NCBI GenBank assembly: GCA_963559135.1
Contig: CAUWJP010000012.1
Coordinates: 1 to 64,000, forward strand
Source of the DNA: Sellimonas sp963559135
GTDB lineage: Bacteria; Bacillota; Clostridia; Lachnospirales; Lachnospiraceae
Direction of reading: 5' to 3'
DNA: 64,000 bases
Position 1 is the stretch's first letter, and each line of letters opens with the position of its first letter. Both the position numbers and the translations under genes were made by a program. The notes below the pieces were generated by a model. The model was not told where the DNA came from. It saw only the letters and a program-made list of their open reading frames with translations, and did not search any database. Below, one piece after another: positions 25,926-33,602 of this stretch.

Positions 25926-26400
25926 ACTCATCACCTTCCAGTTTTTCTTTCAACAGTTTTTTTGAACGTGTCATCAAAGTATAGATTGTATTGACATTTT
26001 TTCCCAGTATCTCCCCGATCTCTGCCGCCGTATATCCCTCATAATAATGCAGATAAACGACATCCTTATATTTCTTAGGAAGAGAAAGCACTGCTTCCAA
26101 CACTTCCCTGTTACTCTGAAGCATCGGCGCAGGCATCTCTATAAGATCGTCCAGCAAAACGGTTCGGCTTTTGAAAAAACTTCTGCGAAGATCTCTACAT
26201 GCATTAATCGTCACACGGATTAGCCATGCTTTCTCATGCTCTTCACTTTCAAACGGCACGGAACGAAGGACATACTTCAGAAACACCGTCTGAAATATGT
26301 CCTCGGTATCGGCACTATTCTGCAGATGAATCAGGCAGATCCTCCTGATCATATCCGCATACTTTTCAATTGCCCAGTTTACCTCTTGTTCGCTTTGCAT
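25918..26400 (-). CDS. ECF-type RNA polymerase sigma factor
   Basis: 160 residues, ECF size, with sigma region 2 (IRRICLIHLQNSADTEDIFQTVF) and region 4 (GYTAAEIGEILGKNVNTIYTLM). Regions 1 and 3 are absent. It directs RNA polymerase to a small regulon and is controlled by the overlapping anti-sigma gene. It lies 6 bases after a small secreted-protein gene, which is probably part of the same system. A degraded partial copy of its middle part lies 2.1 kb away at 23.7-23.85 kb. Confidence 0.92.
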   Translation of the reverse strand: MQSEQEVNWAIEKYADMIRRICLIHLQNSADTEDIFQTVFLKYVLRSVPFESEEHEKAWLIRVTINACRDLRRSFFKSRTVLLDDLIEMPAPMLQSNREVLEAVLSLPKKYKDVVYLHYYEGYTAAEIGEILGKNVNTIYTLMTRSKKLLKEKLEGDEYG

Positions 26401-26406
26401 ACACGA

Positions 26407-26751
26407 TTACCTGTTTCTTCCTCCATGGCATCCTCTACCATTACTTTGACCATATCTATTTCCCTGGGTTCCTGCTCCGGTTCCGTCACAGACTCCTCCG
26501 TTACAGGTTCCGCTTTCATAATTGTCACAGACTCCATCGTCATTCGCATCTACATATCTTTTATTTGCCGTCAATCGACTGAGCACGGTTTCTGTCAACA
26601 TACTTTCCTGTTGTACAAATTTATCAGATGTACATCCTACGTTATTTCCACGTTCTGTACTTCCCTGCCCTTTTCCGTAACCCGCCATTCCTGTAATCGT
26701 TGTGGTCGCTATGATGGCTGCCGCCAGAATTCCTACTGCTATTTTTTTCAT
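26407..26751 (-). CDS. Small secreted protein with DxNxDG calcium-type motif
   Basis: 114 residues from the ATG at 26751, placed 8 bases after AGGAGGG. A signal peptide (KKIAVGILAAAIIATTTITGMAG) precedes a mature part of about 90 residues. The motif YVDANDDGVCDNYESGTC resembles a calcium-binding DxDxDG loop, as in thrombospondin type 3 or dockerin repeats, with two cysteines. The C-terminus is glycine-rich (GRGCHGGRNR). It is the first gene of the secreted protein-sigma-anti-sigma operon, so it may be the sensed or regulated component. I do not know a named family. Confidence 0.75.
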   Translation of the reverse strand: MKKIAVGILAAAIIATTTITGMAGYGKGQGSTERGNNVGCTSDKFVQQESMLTETVLSRLTANKRYVDANDDGVCDNYESGTCNGGVCDGTGAGTQGNRYGQSNGRGCHGGRNR

Positions 26752-26866
26752 AATCAAGCCCTCCTATTTATTTCGTATTTCATTTCCTTTCACTTTTAAT
26801 ACGATTCAAAAAGGAGTTTCCATTCATTATTTTATCTTTTTTTCATATTTTTTTCAATAAAACTAA

Positions 26867-26891
26867 AAGAGACTGCTTCAAACAGTCTCTT
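26867..26891 (-). terminator. Terminator of the amino-acid ABC transporter operon
   Basis: AAGAGACTG (26867-26875) pairs perfectly with CAGTCTCTT (26883-26891); on the minus strand TTTAGTTTT follows. It lies 15 bases after the ATPase gene's stop. Confidence 0.85.
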
Positions 26892-26905
26892 CTTCGTTAT
26901 CTTTC

Positions 26906-27691
26906 TTATCCTTGCGTATATCTGGAGAGGAACTGTTTCGTCCTTTCCTCCTTCGGATGATCAATCACCTGTTTCGCATCTCCCTGCTCCACGATATATC
27001 CGTCGTCCATAAAAATAATCTGATCTGCAACATCTCTGGCAAATGCCATCTCATGCGTCACAATAATCATAGTAGTCTTCTGGTCCGCAAGCCCTCTGAT
27101 CACTTTCAGCACTTCTCCTGTGAGTTCCGGATCCAATGCCGATGTCGGCTCATCAAAACAGAGAATATCTGGCTTCAGCGCAAGCGCTCTTGCAATTGCC
27201 ACCCGCTGCTGCTGTCCTCCTGACAACTGATGTGGATAATGTCCTGCACGATCAGCAAGTCCCATCTGTTCCAGAAGTTCCTTCCCGTGTATTTCAATCT
27301 CTTTCAGAATCTGTTTTTTATTCTGTTTATAATCCGAGCGTTCCTGTGCCAAAAGTTGTTCTGCCAGCATCACATTTTCCAGCGCCGTATACTGCGGGAA
27401 CAGGTGAAACGCCTGAAACACCATTCCAAAATGCAGACGGTTTCTTCTGAGATCCTCATCCTTCATCTTAACCGGCTGTGCCGCATCAAAAATTGTTTTC
27501 CCGGTAACAGCTATCGTTCCCCGATCTGGTGTTTCAAGGAAATTCAGGCATCTGAGCAGTGTCGTCTTACCAGATCCGGAAGAACCGATAATTGCTAGTG
27601 CATTGCCCTTTTCCAGAGAAAAGCTGACGTCTTTCAACACCTTCGTGCTCCCAAAATGTTTTTCAATATTCTTTACTTCCAAAATTGCCAT
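26906..27691 (-). CDS. Polar amino-acid ABC transporter, ATP-binding protein
   Basis: 261 residues from the ATG at 27691, which follows AGGAGA. Walker A is GSSGSGKTT, the Q-loop VFQAFHLFPQ, the signature LSGGQQQRVAIA, Walker B ILCFDEPTSALDPE and the H-loop VTHEM. The sequence is of the GlnQ/ArtP/TcyN type, which powers uptake of polar amino acids such as glutamine, arginine or cystine. It follows the permease gene after 13 bases and the binding-protein gene before that. Confidence 0.94.
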   Translation of the reverse strand: MAILEVKNIEKHFGSTKVLKDVSFSLEKGNALAIIGSSGSGKTTLLRCLNFLETPDRGTIAVTGKTIFDAAQPVKMKDEDLRRNRLHFGMVFQAFHLFPQYTALENVMLAEQLLAQERSDYKQNKKQILKEIEIHGKELLEQMGLADRAGHYPHQLSGGQQQRVAIARALALKPDILCFDEPTSALDPELTGEVLKVIRGLADQKTTMIIVTHEMAFARDVADQIIFMDDGYIVEQGDAKQVIDHPKEERTKQFLSRYTQG

Positions 27692-27704
27692 GGGTATGTA
27701 TCTC

Positions 27705-28361
27705 CTATTTAAAATAATCCAACCGCTTCTCAATATAGTTGAACAGAAGCGTAAGAATGCCTACAAATGCAAGATAAAATACACCTGTATAAAATAATGG
27801 CCATGTGATTCCCGCAGACTTCATAAACGAATACCCTGCAAATGTCAGCTCATAAGCCGCGATGATTCTTGCAAGAGCGGTATCCTTCACCAAAGTAATA
27901 ACTTCATTAGACATTGGCGGAACAACCCGTTTTACCATCTGAAGCAATGTGATTTTGAAAAAGATCTGGCTTTTTGTCATGCCGAGCACCTGTCCCGCTT
28001 CTTTCTGTCCCACCGGGATGCTCTCGATTCCTCCCCGAAAGATTACAGAAAAATAGCAAGAGTAATTAATAGCAAAGGCCACTACTGTCGCAGTAATTCG
28101 CCCAGCCTCATTTCCACTCCAGATATTGTGCCCAAACCACAGCCCCGGACCGTAGAAAATGATAATCAGCTGCAACATCAACGGTGTCCCTCTGATAATC
28201 CACACAAGTACCTGTATGAAATACCGCAGCACTTTCCATCGGCTGGCACTTCCAATTCCCAACAAGAGTCCAATCGGAAGTGAAAAGATTAATGTAAAAA
28301 TGAAAATCTGGAAAGTTGTCCACAAACCTCCCATCAATTCTAGCGTTACTGTACCAAACAT
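27705..28361 (-). CDS. Polar amino-acid ABC transporter, permease
   Basis: 218 residues with about five membrane helices of the HisM/GlnP type. The EAA-loop motif reads GQKEAGQVLGMTKSQIFFKITLLQ, coupling it to the ATPase. I start at the ATG at 28361, 9 bases after TAGGAGA. It is the only permease gene in the operon, so the transporter probably uses a homodimer. The substrate cannot be fixed from sequence. Confidence 0.93.
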   Translation of the reverse strand: MFGTVTLELMGGLWTTFQIFIFTLIFSLPIGLLLGIGSASRWKVLRYFIQVLVWIIRGTPLMLQLIIIFYGPGLWFGHNIWSGNEAGRITATVVAFAINYSCYFSVIFRGGIESIPVGQKEAGQVLGMTKSQIFFKITLLQMVKRVVPPMSNEVITLVKDTALARIIAAYELTFAGYSFMKSAGITWPLFYTGVFYLAFVGILTLLFNYIEKRLDYFK

Positions 28362-28446
28362 CGTTCTGTCTCCTATTTCAACATTGTACAAGGCGGGAAA
28401 TCAGTTCATTTCCTGCCTTGCAAATGTCTCTTTTAATTTTCTTTTC

Positions 28447-29250
28447 TTATTTTTCATTCGGCACTACTACAACCTGCGCATTGTTACAGTATGCATTTGT
28501 GCATGCCATCGAAGAAGTAACTTCATCCGTCAAAGTCATTCCATTCCAGACCACATCAATGTTTCCGGACTGAAGTTCCATAATCTTGTTGTCCCAGTCA
28601 ATCTCAACAAACTGCACTTCTACTCCTAGTTTGTCTGCTACAATCTTAGCCATATCTGCATCGAAACCGATCCAGTCACCGTTTTCATCTTTGTAATCCA
28701 TCGGTTCAAAATCTGTAATGCCGACAACCAAAGTTCCTTTTTTCTGAATTGCTTCAACGTCGCTGTCTTTTTCGGATGCTTCATACTCCGCTTCTTTCTG
28801 CTCCACAATCGCTTCCTGAACACCATACTTTTCTGCCGTTTCCATCATACTTCCATCGGCATAAGTCTCTGCAAATACAGCATTAATGTAAGATGCAAGA
28901 TCAGATCCCTTACGACAGCCTACACCATATTCTTCCGTTGTCAACTCATCTGTGTGGATAAGATCCGGATAGCTGGTACCTTCTCCAATCATGGCACCGG
29001 CCATCAAAAGATCAATAATTGCCGCTCCGGATGTCCCTGACTGAACTTCCATTAACGCATCTGCCTGTGATGCAACTGAATTGATCTCCCATCCCTTTTC
29101 TTTCGCTACTGCCTCTCCTGCGGAACCAGCTTCCACAGCATACACAACACTGTCTTTTGTATCTTTATCTTTTCCATCACCCCCGCCGCAGGCAGTCAAT
29201 CCCATTACCATGGTCACACATAACATTGTAGCAAGTAATTTCTTTTTCAT
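28447..29250 (-). CDS. Amino-acid ABC transporter, substrate-binding lipoprotein
   Basis: 267 residues. The lipoprotein signal peptide ends in MGLTAC (Cys about 21), which anchors it outside. The mature part is a type II binding protein with domains typical of the SBP_bac_3 family (LVVGITDFEPMDYKDENGDW, GFDADMAKIVADKLG). Unusually the two lobes seem permuted in order: the segment with the family's usual N-terminal GxTxFxPM motif begins near residue 170. It leads the operon, with AGGAG upstream and its own promoter. Confidence 0.88.
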   Translation of the reverse strand: MKKKLLATMLCVTMVMGLTACGGGDGKDKDTKDSVVYAVEAGSAGEAVAKEKGWEINSVASQADALMEVQSGTSGAAIIDLLMAGAMIGEGTSYPDLIHTDELTTEEYGVGCRKGSDLASYINAVFAETYADGSMMETAEKYGVQEAIVEQKEAEYEASEKDSDVEAIQKKGTLVVGITDFEPMDYKDENGDWIGFDADMAKIVADKLGVEVQFVEIDWDNKIMELQSGNIDVVWNGMTLTDEVTSSMACTNAYCNNAQVVVVPNEK

Positions 29251-29288
29251 TCTATCTCCTCCAAATATACTCTCATAATACTTTTAGT

Positions 29289-29317
29289 ATTTTACCATGG
29301 TAGCGCGCTAAAGTAAA
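29289..29317 (-). promoter_or_regulatory. Promoter and possible operator of the amino-acid ABC operon
   Basis: On the minus strand TTTACT (29312-29317), 17 bases and TAAAAT (29289-29294). The spacer is filled by two palindromes, TAGCGCGCTA (29301-29310) and ACCATGGT just beside it, which is suggestive of a repressor site. Confidence 0.5.
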
Positions 29318-29368
29318 GTGCTTTTTTACCATATGCACATCTTTGTACAACTTTTTGACATAAAAAAA

Positions 29369-29405
29369 ATGCTCCAAACCCTCCCTTTACTAGGATTTGA
29401 AGCAT
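29369..29405 (-). terminator. Terminator of the tRNA-Tyr/tRNA-Leu transcript
   Basis: On the minus strand a 13-bp stem (29369-29381 with 29393-29405, including two G-T pairs) is followed by eight T. It lies 10 bases after tRNA-Leu. Confidence 0.9.
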
Positions 29406-29415
29406 CTTACATTAC

Positions 29416-29502
29416 TGCCGCAGACCGGAATCGAACCGGTACGGGAGGATAAGTCCCGCAGGATTTTAAGTCCTGTGCGTCTGCCAGTTCCGCCACTGCG
29501 GC
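29416..29502 (-). tRNA. tRNA-Leu (anticodon TAA)
   Basis: Minus-strand 87-nt type II tRNA. The acceptor GCCGCAG pairs with CTGCGGC, the anticodon stem CAGGA/TCCTG encloses CTTAAAA (anticodon TAA), a long variable arm follows, and the T arm is ACCGG-TTCGATT-CCGGT with discriminator A. No CCA is encoded. Confidence 0.97.
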
Positions 29503-29506
29503 AAAG

Positions 29507-29588
29507 TGGATGGAGGTGGATTCGAACCACCGAAAGCGTTGCTAACAGATTTACAGTCTGCCCCCTTTGGCCACTCGGGAATCCATCC
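29507..29588 (-). tRNA. tRNA-Tyr (anticodon GTA)
   Basis: Minus-strand 82-nt type II tRNA. The acceptor GGATGGA pairs with TCCATCC, the anticodon loop is CTGTAAA (anticodon GTA), a long variable arm follows, and the T arm is GGTGG-TTCGAAT-CCACC with discriminator A. No CCA is encoded. It lies 4 bases before tRNA-Leu in one transcript. Confidence 0.97.
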
Positions 29589-29647
29589 ATATCATACAGA
29601 GCCTTTATTACCCTGCCAATAATTACTTATACCACATTTCAGAGAAA

Positions 29648-29673
29648 AACGCAAGGGAAATTTCCCTTGCGTT
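29648..29673 (-). terminator. Terminator of the LCP-family gene
   Basis: A perfect 26-bp palindrome with arms AACGCAAGGGAAA and its complement. On the minus strand it runs into TTTTT. It follows the LCP gene stop by about 40 bases. Confidence 0.85.
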
Positions 29674-29712
29674 TCTTTTATATCTTTAATCTTAATCGTA
29701 AACAGTTTGGTA

Positions 29713-31431
29713 TCAGGTTCCATCAGCTGTCTCAGATCCCTGGATAACCTCTCCAGCCTCCACTTTATTAATCATGTCTGCAATCTCGGTTACCGTTTCT
29801 TCATTTGGAATCGTCACATACAGATACTGGCTTCCGGTGGAGTAGCACATCTCTTCACTGCTGATACCGTCAGCCGCCATGGAGTAAATCTGCCAGTCAG
29901 AGTGATCACTGAGCTGTTGCTTAATAAGCGCCCGGATCTGTTTCATGGACATGTTTGTCTCTACACTGTCAGCTGCCTCATCGAGGATATCAGCCGCCTT
30001 TACGATCATAGATGGAGATACCATCTTTTTAATCATTGCGGTAATCAGCGCTTCCTGATTCTTTCCACGCTGATTGTCTCCGTCTACAAGTGCATGACGC
30101 TCTCTTGCAAATGCGAGTGCCTCCTGACCGTCCAGATGATTGGTTCCCTCCTGGATCTCAACGACAGCTCCGGCGTCGGTACCTGTTGTGAATGCATATT
30201 CAGACTCTACGTCCACACCGCCCAGAATGTCAATGATATTGATAAAGGAGGTAAAGTTCAGTCTCGCATAGAACGGAATCGATACTTGATACAGTTCTTC
30301 CAGTGTATTAATGGAAACGTCCACTCCGTAATTTCCTGCGTGAGTAAGCTTATCTTTCATACCGCCGGAGATTCCAGGAATCTCAACATAGTAGTCTCGC
30401 GGTGTCGTCACAAGCAGAATCTGATGGGTTGTCGGATTGACCGTTGCGATGATATTAACGTCACTTCGGCTGGAATCCTCTACATTTCCATAGATATCGA
30501 TACCGCTGATGTAGACGGTAAACGGCTCTGACTGAACCGGAACATCCAGAGAAACATCCTGCGTTTCTTCTACTGTATATTCGTAAATTACCCTTGTCTT
30601 AGAACCGAAGTCCTCAGTCGCTTTTTCCATCGTATTCTGATAATTGGAATCATAGACGATGATATCGATCTTTTCATCCATCAGAGCCTGAGCCATCTCT
30701 TCCATATTATCAAATACTTCTGTGTCAATGCTCTTTTTCAGCTGCTTATTAATATTGGAAAGCGCCTTATCGGTATTTTCTCCATCTGTTGCATACTGAA
30801 TTCCGAATACATAATCTTCCGCGTCGCTTAACTTTTCTGCTTTGTCGTCTTCACGTACGACCGCAACCATCCGATGGCTTTCTGTTCCTCCTCCGGCAAT
30901 GCTAAGAAGCGCTCCGCCGGTCCTATAAACATAAAAGGATCCGACAGCCAGAACGACTGTCATCAAAAGGCTGAATACCTTACCGACAATCTTACCCTTT
31001 CCACGCACAGCCAGCTGCGAAATCAATGTAATTCCAAGCAATACCAGAAGTACTCCTGCGATCCCCAGAAGGTATTCCATAAGCAGAATATCCATCCAGC
31101 ACAGGAGCCACAAAAACGCCAGCGATGCTGCAAGCTGGAGAGCAAAAAATACCATCCCTCTGGCAGCGCCGGCGCGCTCTGCTTTTCTCTCTTTTCGCCT
31201 TCCGATCTTCCTTAATCTTCTTGCCTGCTTCTCTTCATCCGTAAGCCTGTCAGGAATCCTCCGTCTGGTTCCCTCCGACTTTCTTTTTCTCGTTGCCTTA
31301 CGTTCCTGTGCCTCATCCAAATTATAGTCTGAAGCGGACTTCTTCTGACCGGACGTATCCGCCTGTCTTTTCCGCCGGCGTACCGGTCTCTTCTCCGGAA
31401 GCTTTCCGTTTCCACTCTCTTTCTGGATCAT
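29713..31431 (-). CDS. LytR-CpsA-Psr (LCP) family wall-polymer transferase
   Basis: 572 residues. A very basic cytoplasmic N-terminus (1-85) leads to about three transmembrane helices (roughly 88-168). An outer accessory domain follows, then the LCP domain with its landmarks: RSDVNIIATVNP, TTPRDYYVEIPG and FARERHALVDGDNQRGKNQ, which carry the Arg and Asp residues that hold the lipid pyrophosphate and magnesium. LCP enzymes attach teichoic acids or capsule to peptidoglycan. The extra N-terminal length is common in Clostridia. The gene stands alone between an amylase gene and a tRNA pair. Confidence 0.93.
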   Translation of the reverse strand: MIQKESGNGKLPEKRPVRRRKRQADTSGQKKSASDYNLDEAQERKATRKRKSEGTRRRIPDRLTDEEKQARRLRKIGRRKERKAERAGAARGMVFFALQLAASLAFLWLLCWMDILLMEYLLGIAGVLLVLLGITLISQLAVRGKGKIVGKVFSLLMTVVLAVGSFYVYRTGGALLSIAGGGTESHRMVAVVREDDKAEKLSDAEDYVFGIQYATDGENTDKALSNINKQLKKSIDTEVFDNMEEMAQALMDEKIDIIVYDSNYQNTMEKATEDFGSKTRVIYEYTVEETQDVSLDVPVQSEPFTVYISGIDIYGNVEDSSRSDVNIIATVNPTTHQILLVTTPRDYYVEIPGISGGMKDKLTHAGNYGVDVSINTLEELYQVSIPFYARLNFTSFINIIDILGGVDVESEYAFTTGTDAGAVVEIQEGTNHLDGQEALAFARERHALVDGDNQRGKNQEALITAMIKKMVSPSMIVKAADILDEAADSVETNMSMKQIRALIKQQLSDHSDWQIYSMAADGISSEEMCYSTGSQYLYVTIPNEETVTEIADMINKVEAGEVIQGSETADGT

Positions 31432-31528
31432 AGTCTTTTTATCCTTTCGTAGGTCTTTCCTGCGATTGTTCGCACTTATACTATTTTATAACTTTTACTA
31501 CATCTGCGTCAGTTTGTCAAGTTTTTGG

Positions 31529-33577
31529 CTAATATTCACGCTTTTTTAAAATTATCGCGGAATGTTTTCCCATATTAAGGATGATCTCACCGTTCTCTAT
31601 GATATACTCTTCAAACTCTGTTGTATATCCCCCATCATATGTATAAATCAGTCTTCTCATAAATCCTTGCATCGGAATCTCTGCCGGCCATACAGGCACA
31701 CGGACTGTAGCCGCCTCGCTTCGGTTGTTCACAATAACGACGAACTGTTTTCTGTCGTTGAATCGTGCATAAGCAAGGATTCCCTCTTCCCAGGAGAGCA
31801 TTTTGATGGATCCTGTCCGGAATGCTCGGTATCGTTTGTGGATGGCGATAACCTCCTTATGGAAGTCGATCAATTCTTTGTCTTCATTTCCCCACGGATA
31901 CGTTCTCCGGTTATCCGGGTCTGTAAATCCACATACTCCGGCCTCATCGCCGTAATAAATAGTCGGCGCTCCTACCCAGGTCATCTGCATCACGACAGCC
32001 TCTCTCATGATCGCAGGATTCGTATAGATCTCTGCAGCCTCGTGTCCCAGCTGATCAACACGGCCCACCATGTGGTTCGTCCGTGTCAGGAACCGGGAAT
32101 GGTCGTGGTTAGACAGTTCATTCATTGCCGTCAGAAGTGACGGAGTCGGCATGGCCGCCATATGATGCGTAATGGAGTTGATAAAGTAATCTGCATTGTC
32201 GCACAGATCTGGCCGGCTTAAATCGCTGTGTTTTTCCATACCGGTCAAGAACCAGGTCAGCGGCTCCATAAATGCATCATAATTCATGACGGTATCCCAC
32301 TCATCTCCCTGGAGCCATTCTTTCGGATCACCATAGTGCTCTGCAAGAATAATTGCCTGTGGATTGGCGCTTTTAACTACCATCCGGAACCGTTTCCAGA
32401 AATCGTGGTTGTATTCCTTTGACATTCCAAGATCGGCCGCCACATCCAGTCTCCATCCGTCCACATTATACGGCGGGGAAACCCATTTTTTCCCGATTCT
32501 GAGAATGTAATTTTCCAGTTTTATGGATTCTTCGTAATTCAGCTTCGGCAGGGTCTCATGCCCCCACCAGCCGTCATAGTTGCCGTTATCCGGCCATGCG
32601 CCCGGATCTTCATTGTAAAACTTGAAGAAGTCCCGGTACGGACTGTCCGCAGAAATGTATGCACCCGGTTCGTACGATCCTTCTTTCAGATAAATCTTCT
32701 CTCTGTCCATCCATTTGTTGAAAGAACCGCAGTGGTTAAAAACTCCATCGAGGATGACTTTCATTCCTCTCTTGTGGATCTCGTCAACTACATGGGCAAA
32801 AAATTGGTTGCTCGCCTCCAGATTTTCCTTTCCGGCGCTGCGGATCTGATATTTTGTTGCCTGACTGTTGTCTGTACAACCTTCCGGCAGAATCTCTCCG
32901 CCGTCTTTTACGATCTTGCCGAAATGCGGATCAATATAATCATAGTCCTGAATATCGTATTTGTGATTAGACGGCGAAACGAAAAGCGGGTTAAAATAGA
33001 TGACCTCAACTCCAAGATCCTGAAGATAGTCAAGCTTATCCAGAACTCCCTGCAGATCGCCGCCGTAAAACTCACGGATCGCCATCGTCTTGGCAGGTTT
33101 CTGGTTCCAGTCTTCCACTTTCTCAGATCTTGCCCCGAGATAATAGTATTCCCCTGTCACAACATCATTATCCGGATCTCCGTTGCAGAAACGATCCGTA
33201 TATATCTGATACATTACCGCTCCTTTGGCCCATTCCGGCGTGGAGAAGTTCGGGATCAGGACAAAGTCGTAAGTCCGCATCGGCTCTTCCACTACTCCGT
33301 AAAGGTTAAAGTACACGAGTTCTCCGTCATTTCCACGAATCTCAAAATGATATTTTAAAGGCTCGTTTCCTATCTGAATCCGGGTGTTATAATAATCAAA
33401 AACTTCTGTTGACTGCCCTTTTTCCATAGAAAAACAGGCCTCTCTTGTGACCACTTTTACTTCCTGCACATCATCTTTCGCCGTTCGGAATCTTAAAATT
33501 ATCTTCTGATTTTCTACCGGTTCCGGCGGGATGACATATACTCCCGTCCCATCACAAAATAATGCCTGTTTATTCAT
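31529..33577 (-). CDS. GH13 alpha-glucan hydrolase (neopullulanase/cyclomaltodextrinase-like)
   Basis: 682 residues, with no signal peptide, so cytoplasmic. I start at the ATG at 33577, 7 bases after AAAGGGAG. An N-terminal beta domain (about 1-115) is followed by the barrel: VIYFNPLF, DGVFNHCG, DGWRLDVA (nucleophile Asp), ILAEHYGDP (acid/base Glu) and ELSNHDHSR (transition-state Asp). A C-terminal beta domain ends the protein. Enzymes of this subgroup cut maltodextrins, pullulan or cyclodextrins. It lies 26 bases after ftsH on the same strand and may be read through from it. Confidence 0.9.
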   Translation of the reverse strand: MNKQALFCDGTGVYVIPPEPVENQKIILRFRTAKDDVQEVKVVTREACFSMEKGQSTEVFDYYNTRIQIGNEPLKYHFEIRGNDGELVYFNLYGVVEEPMRTYDFVLIPNFSTPEWAKGAVMYQIYTDRFCNGDPDNDVVTGEYYYLGARSEKVEDWNQKPAKTMAIREFYGGDLQGVLDKLDYLQDLGVEVIYFNPLFVSPSNHKYDIQDYDYIDPHFGKIVKDGGEILPEGCTDNSQATKYQIRSAGKENLEASNQFFAHVVDEIHKRGMKVILDGVFNHCGSFNKWMDREKIYLKEGSYEPGAYISADSPYRDFFKFYNEDPGAWPDNGNYDGWWGHETLPKLNYEESIKLENYILRIGKKWVSPPYNVDGWRLDVAADLGMSKEYNHDFWKRFRMVVKSANPQAIILAEHYGDPKEWLQGDEWDTVMNYDAFMEPLTWFLTGMEKHSDLSRPDLCDNADYFINSITHHMAAMPTPSLLTAMNELSNHDHSRFLTRTNHMVGRVDQLGHEAAEIYTNPAIMREAVVMQMTWVGAPTIYYGDEAGVCGFTDPDNRRTYPWGNEDKELIDFHKEVIAIHKRYRAFRTGSIKMLSWEEGILAYARFNDRKQFVVIVNNRSEAATVRVPVWPAEIPMQGFMRRLIYTYDGGYTTEFEEYIIENGEIILNMGKHSAIILKKREY

Positions 33578-33602
33578 AAACATACTCCCTTTCTTCGCGT
33601 AT

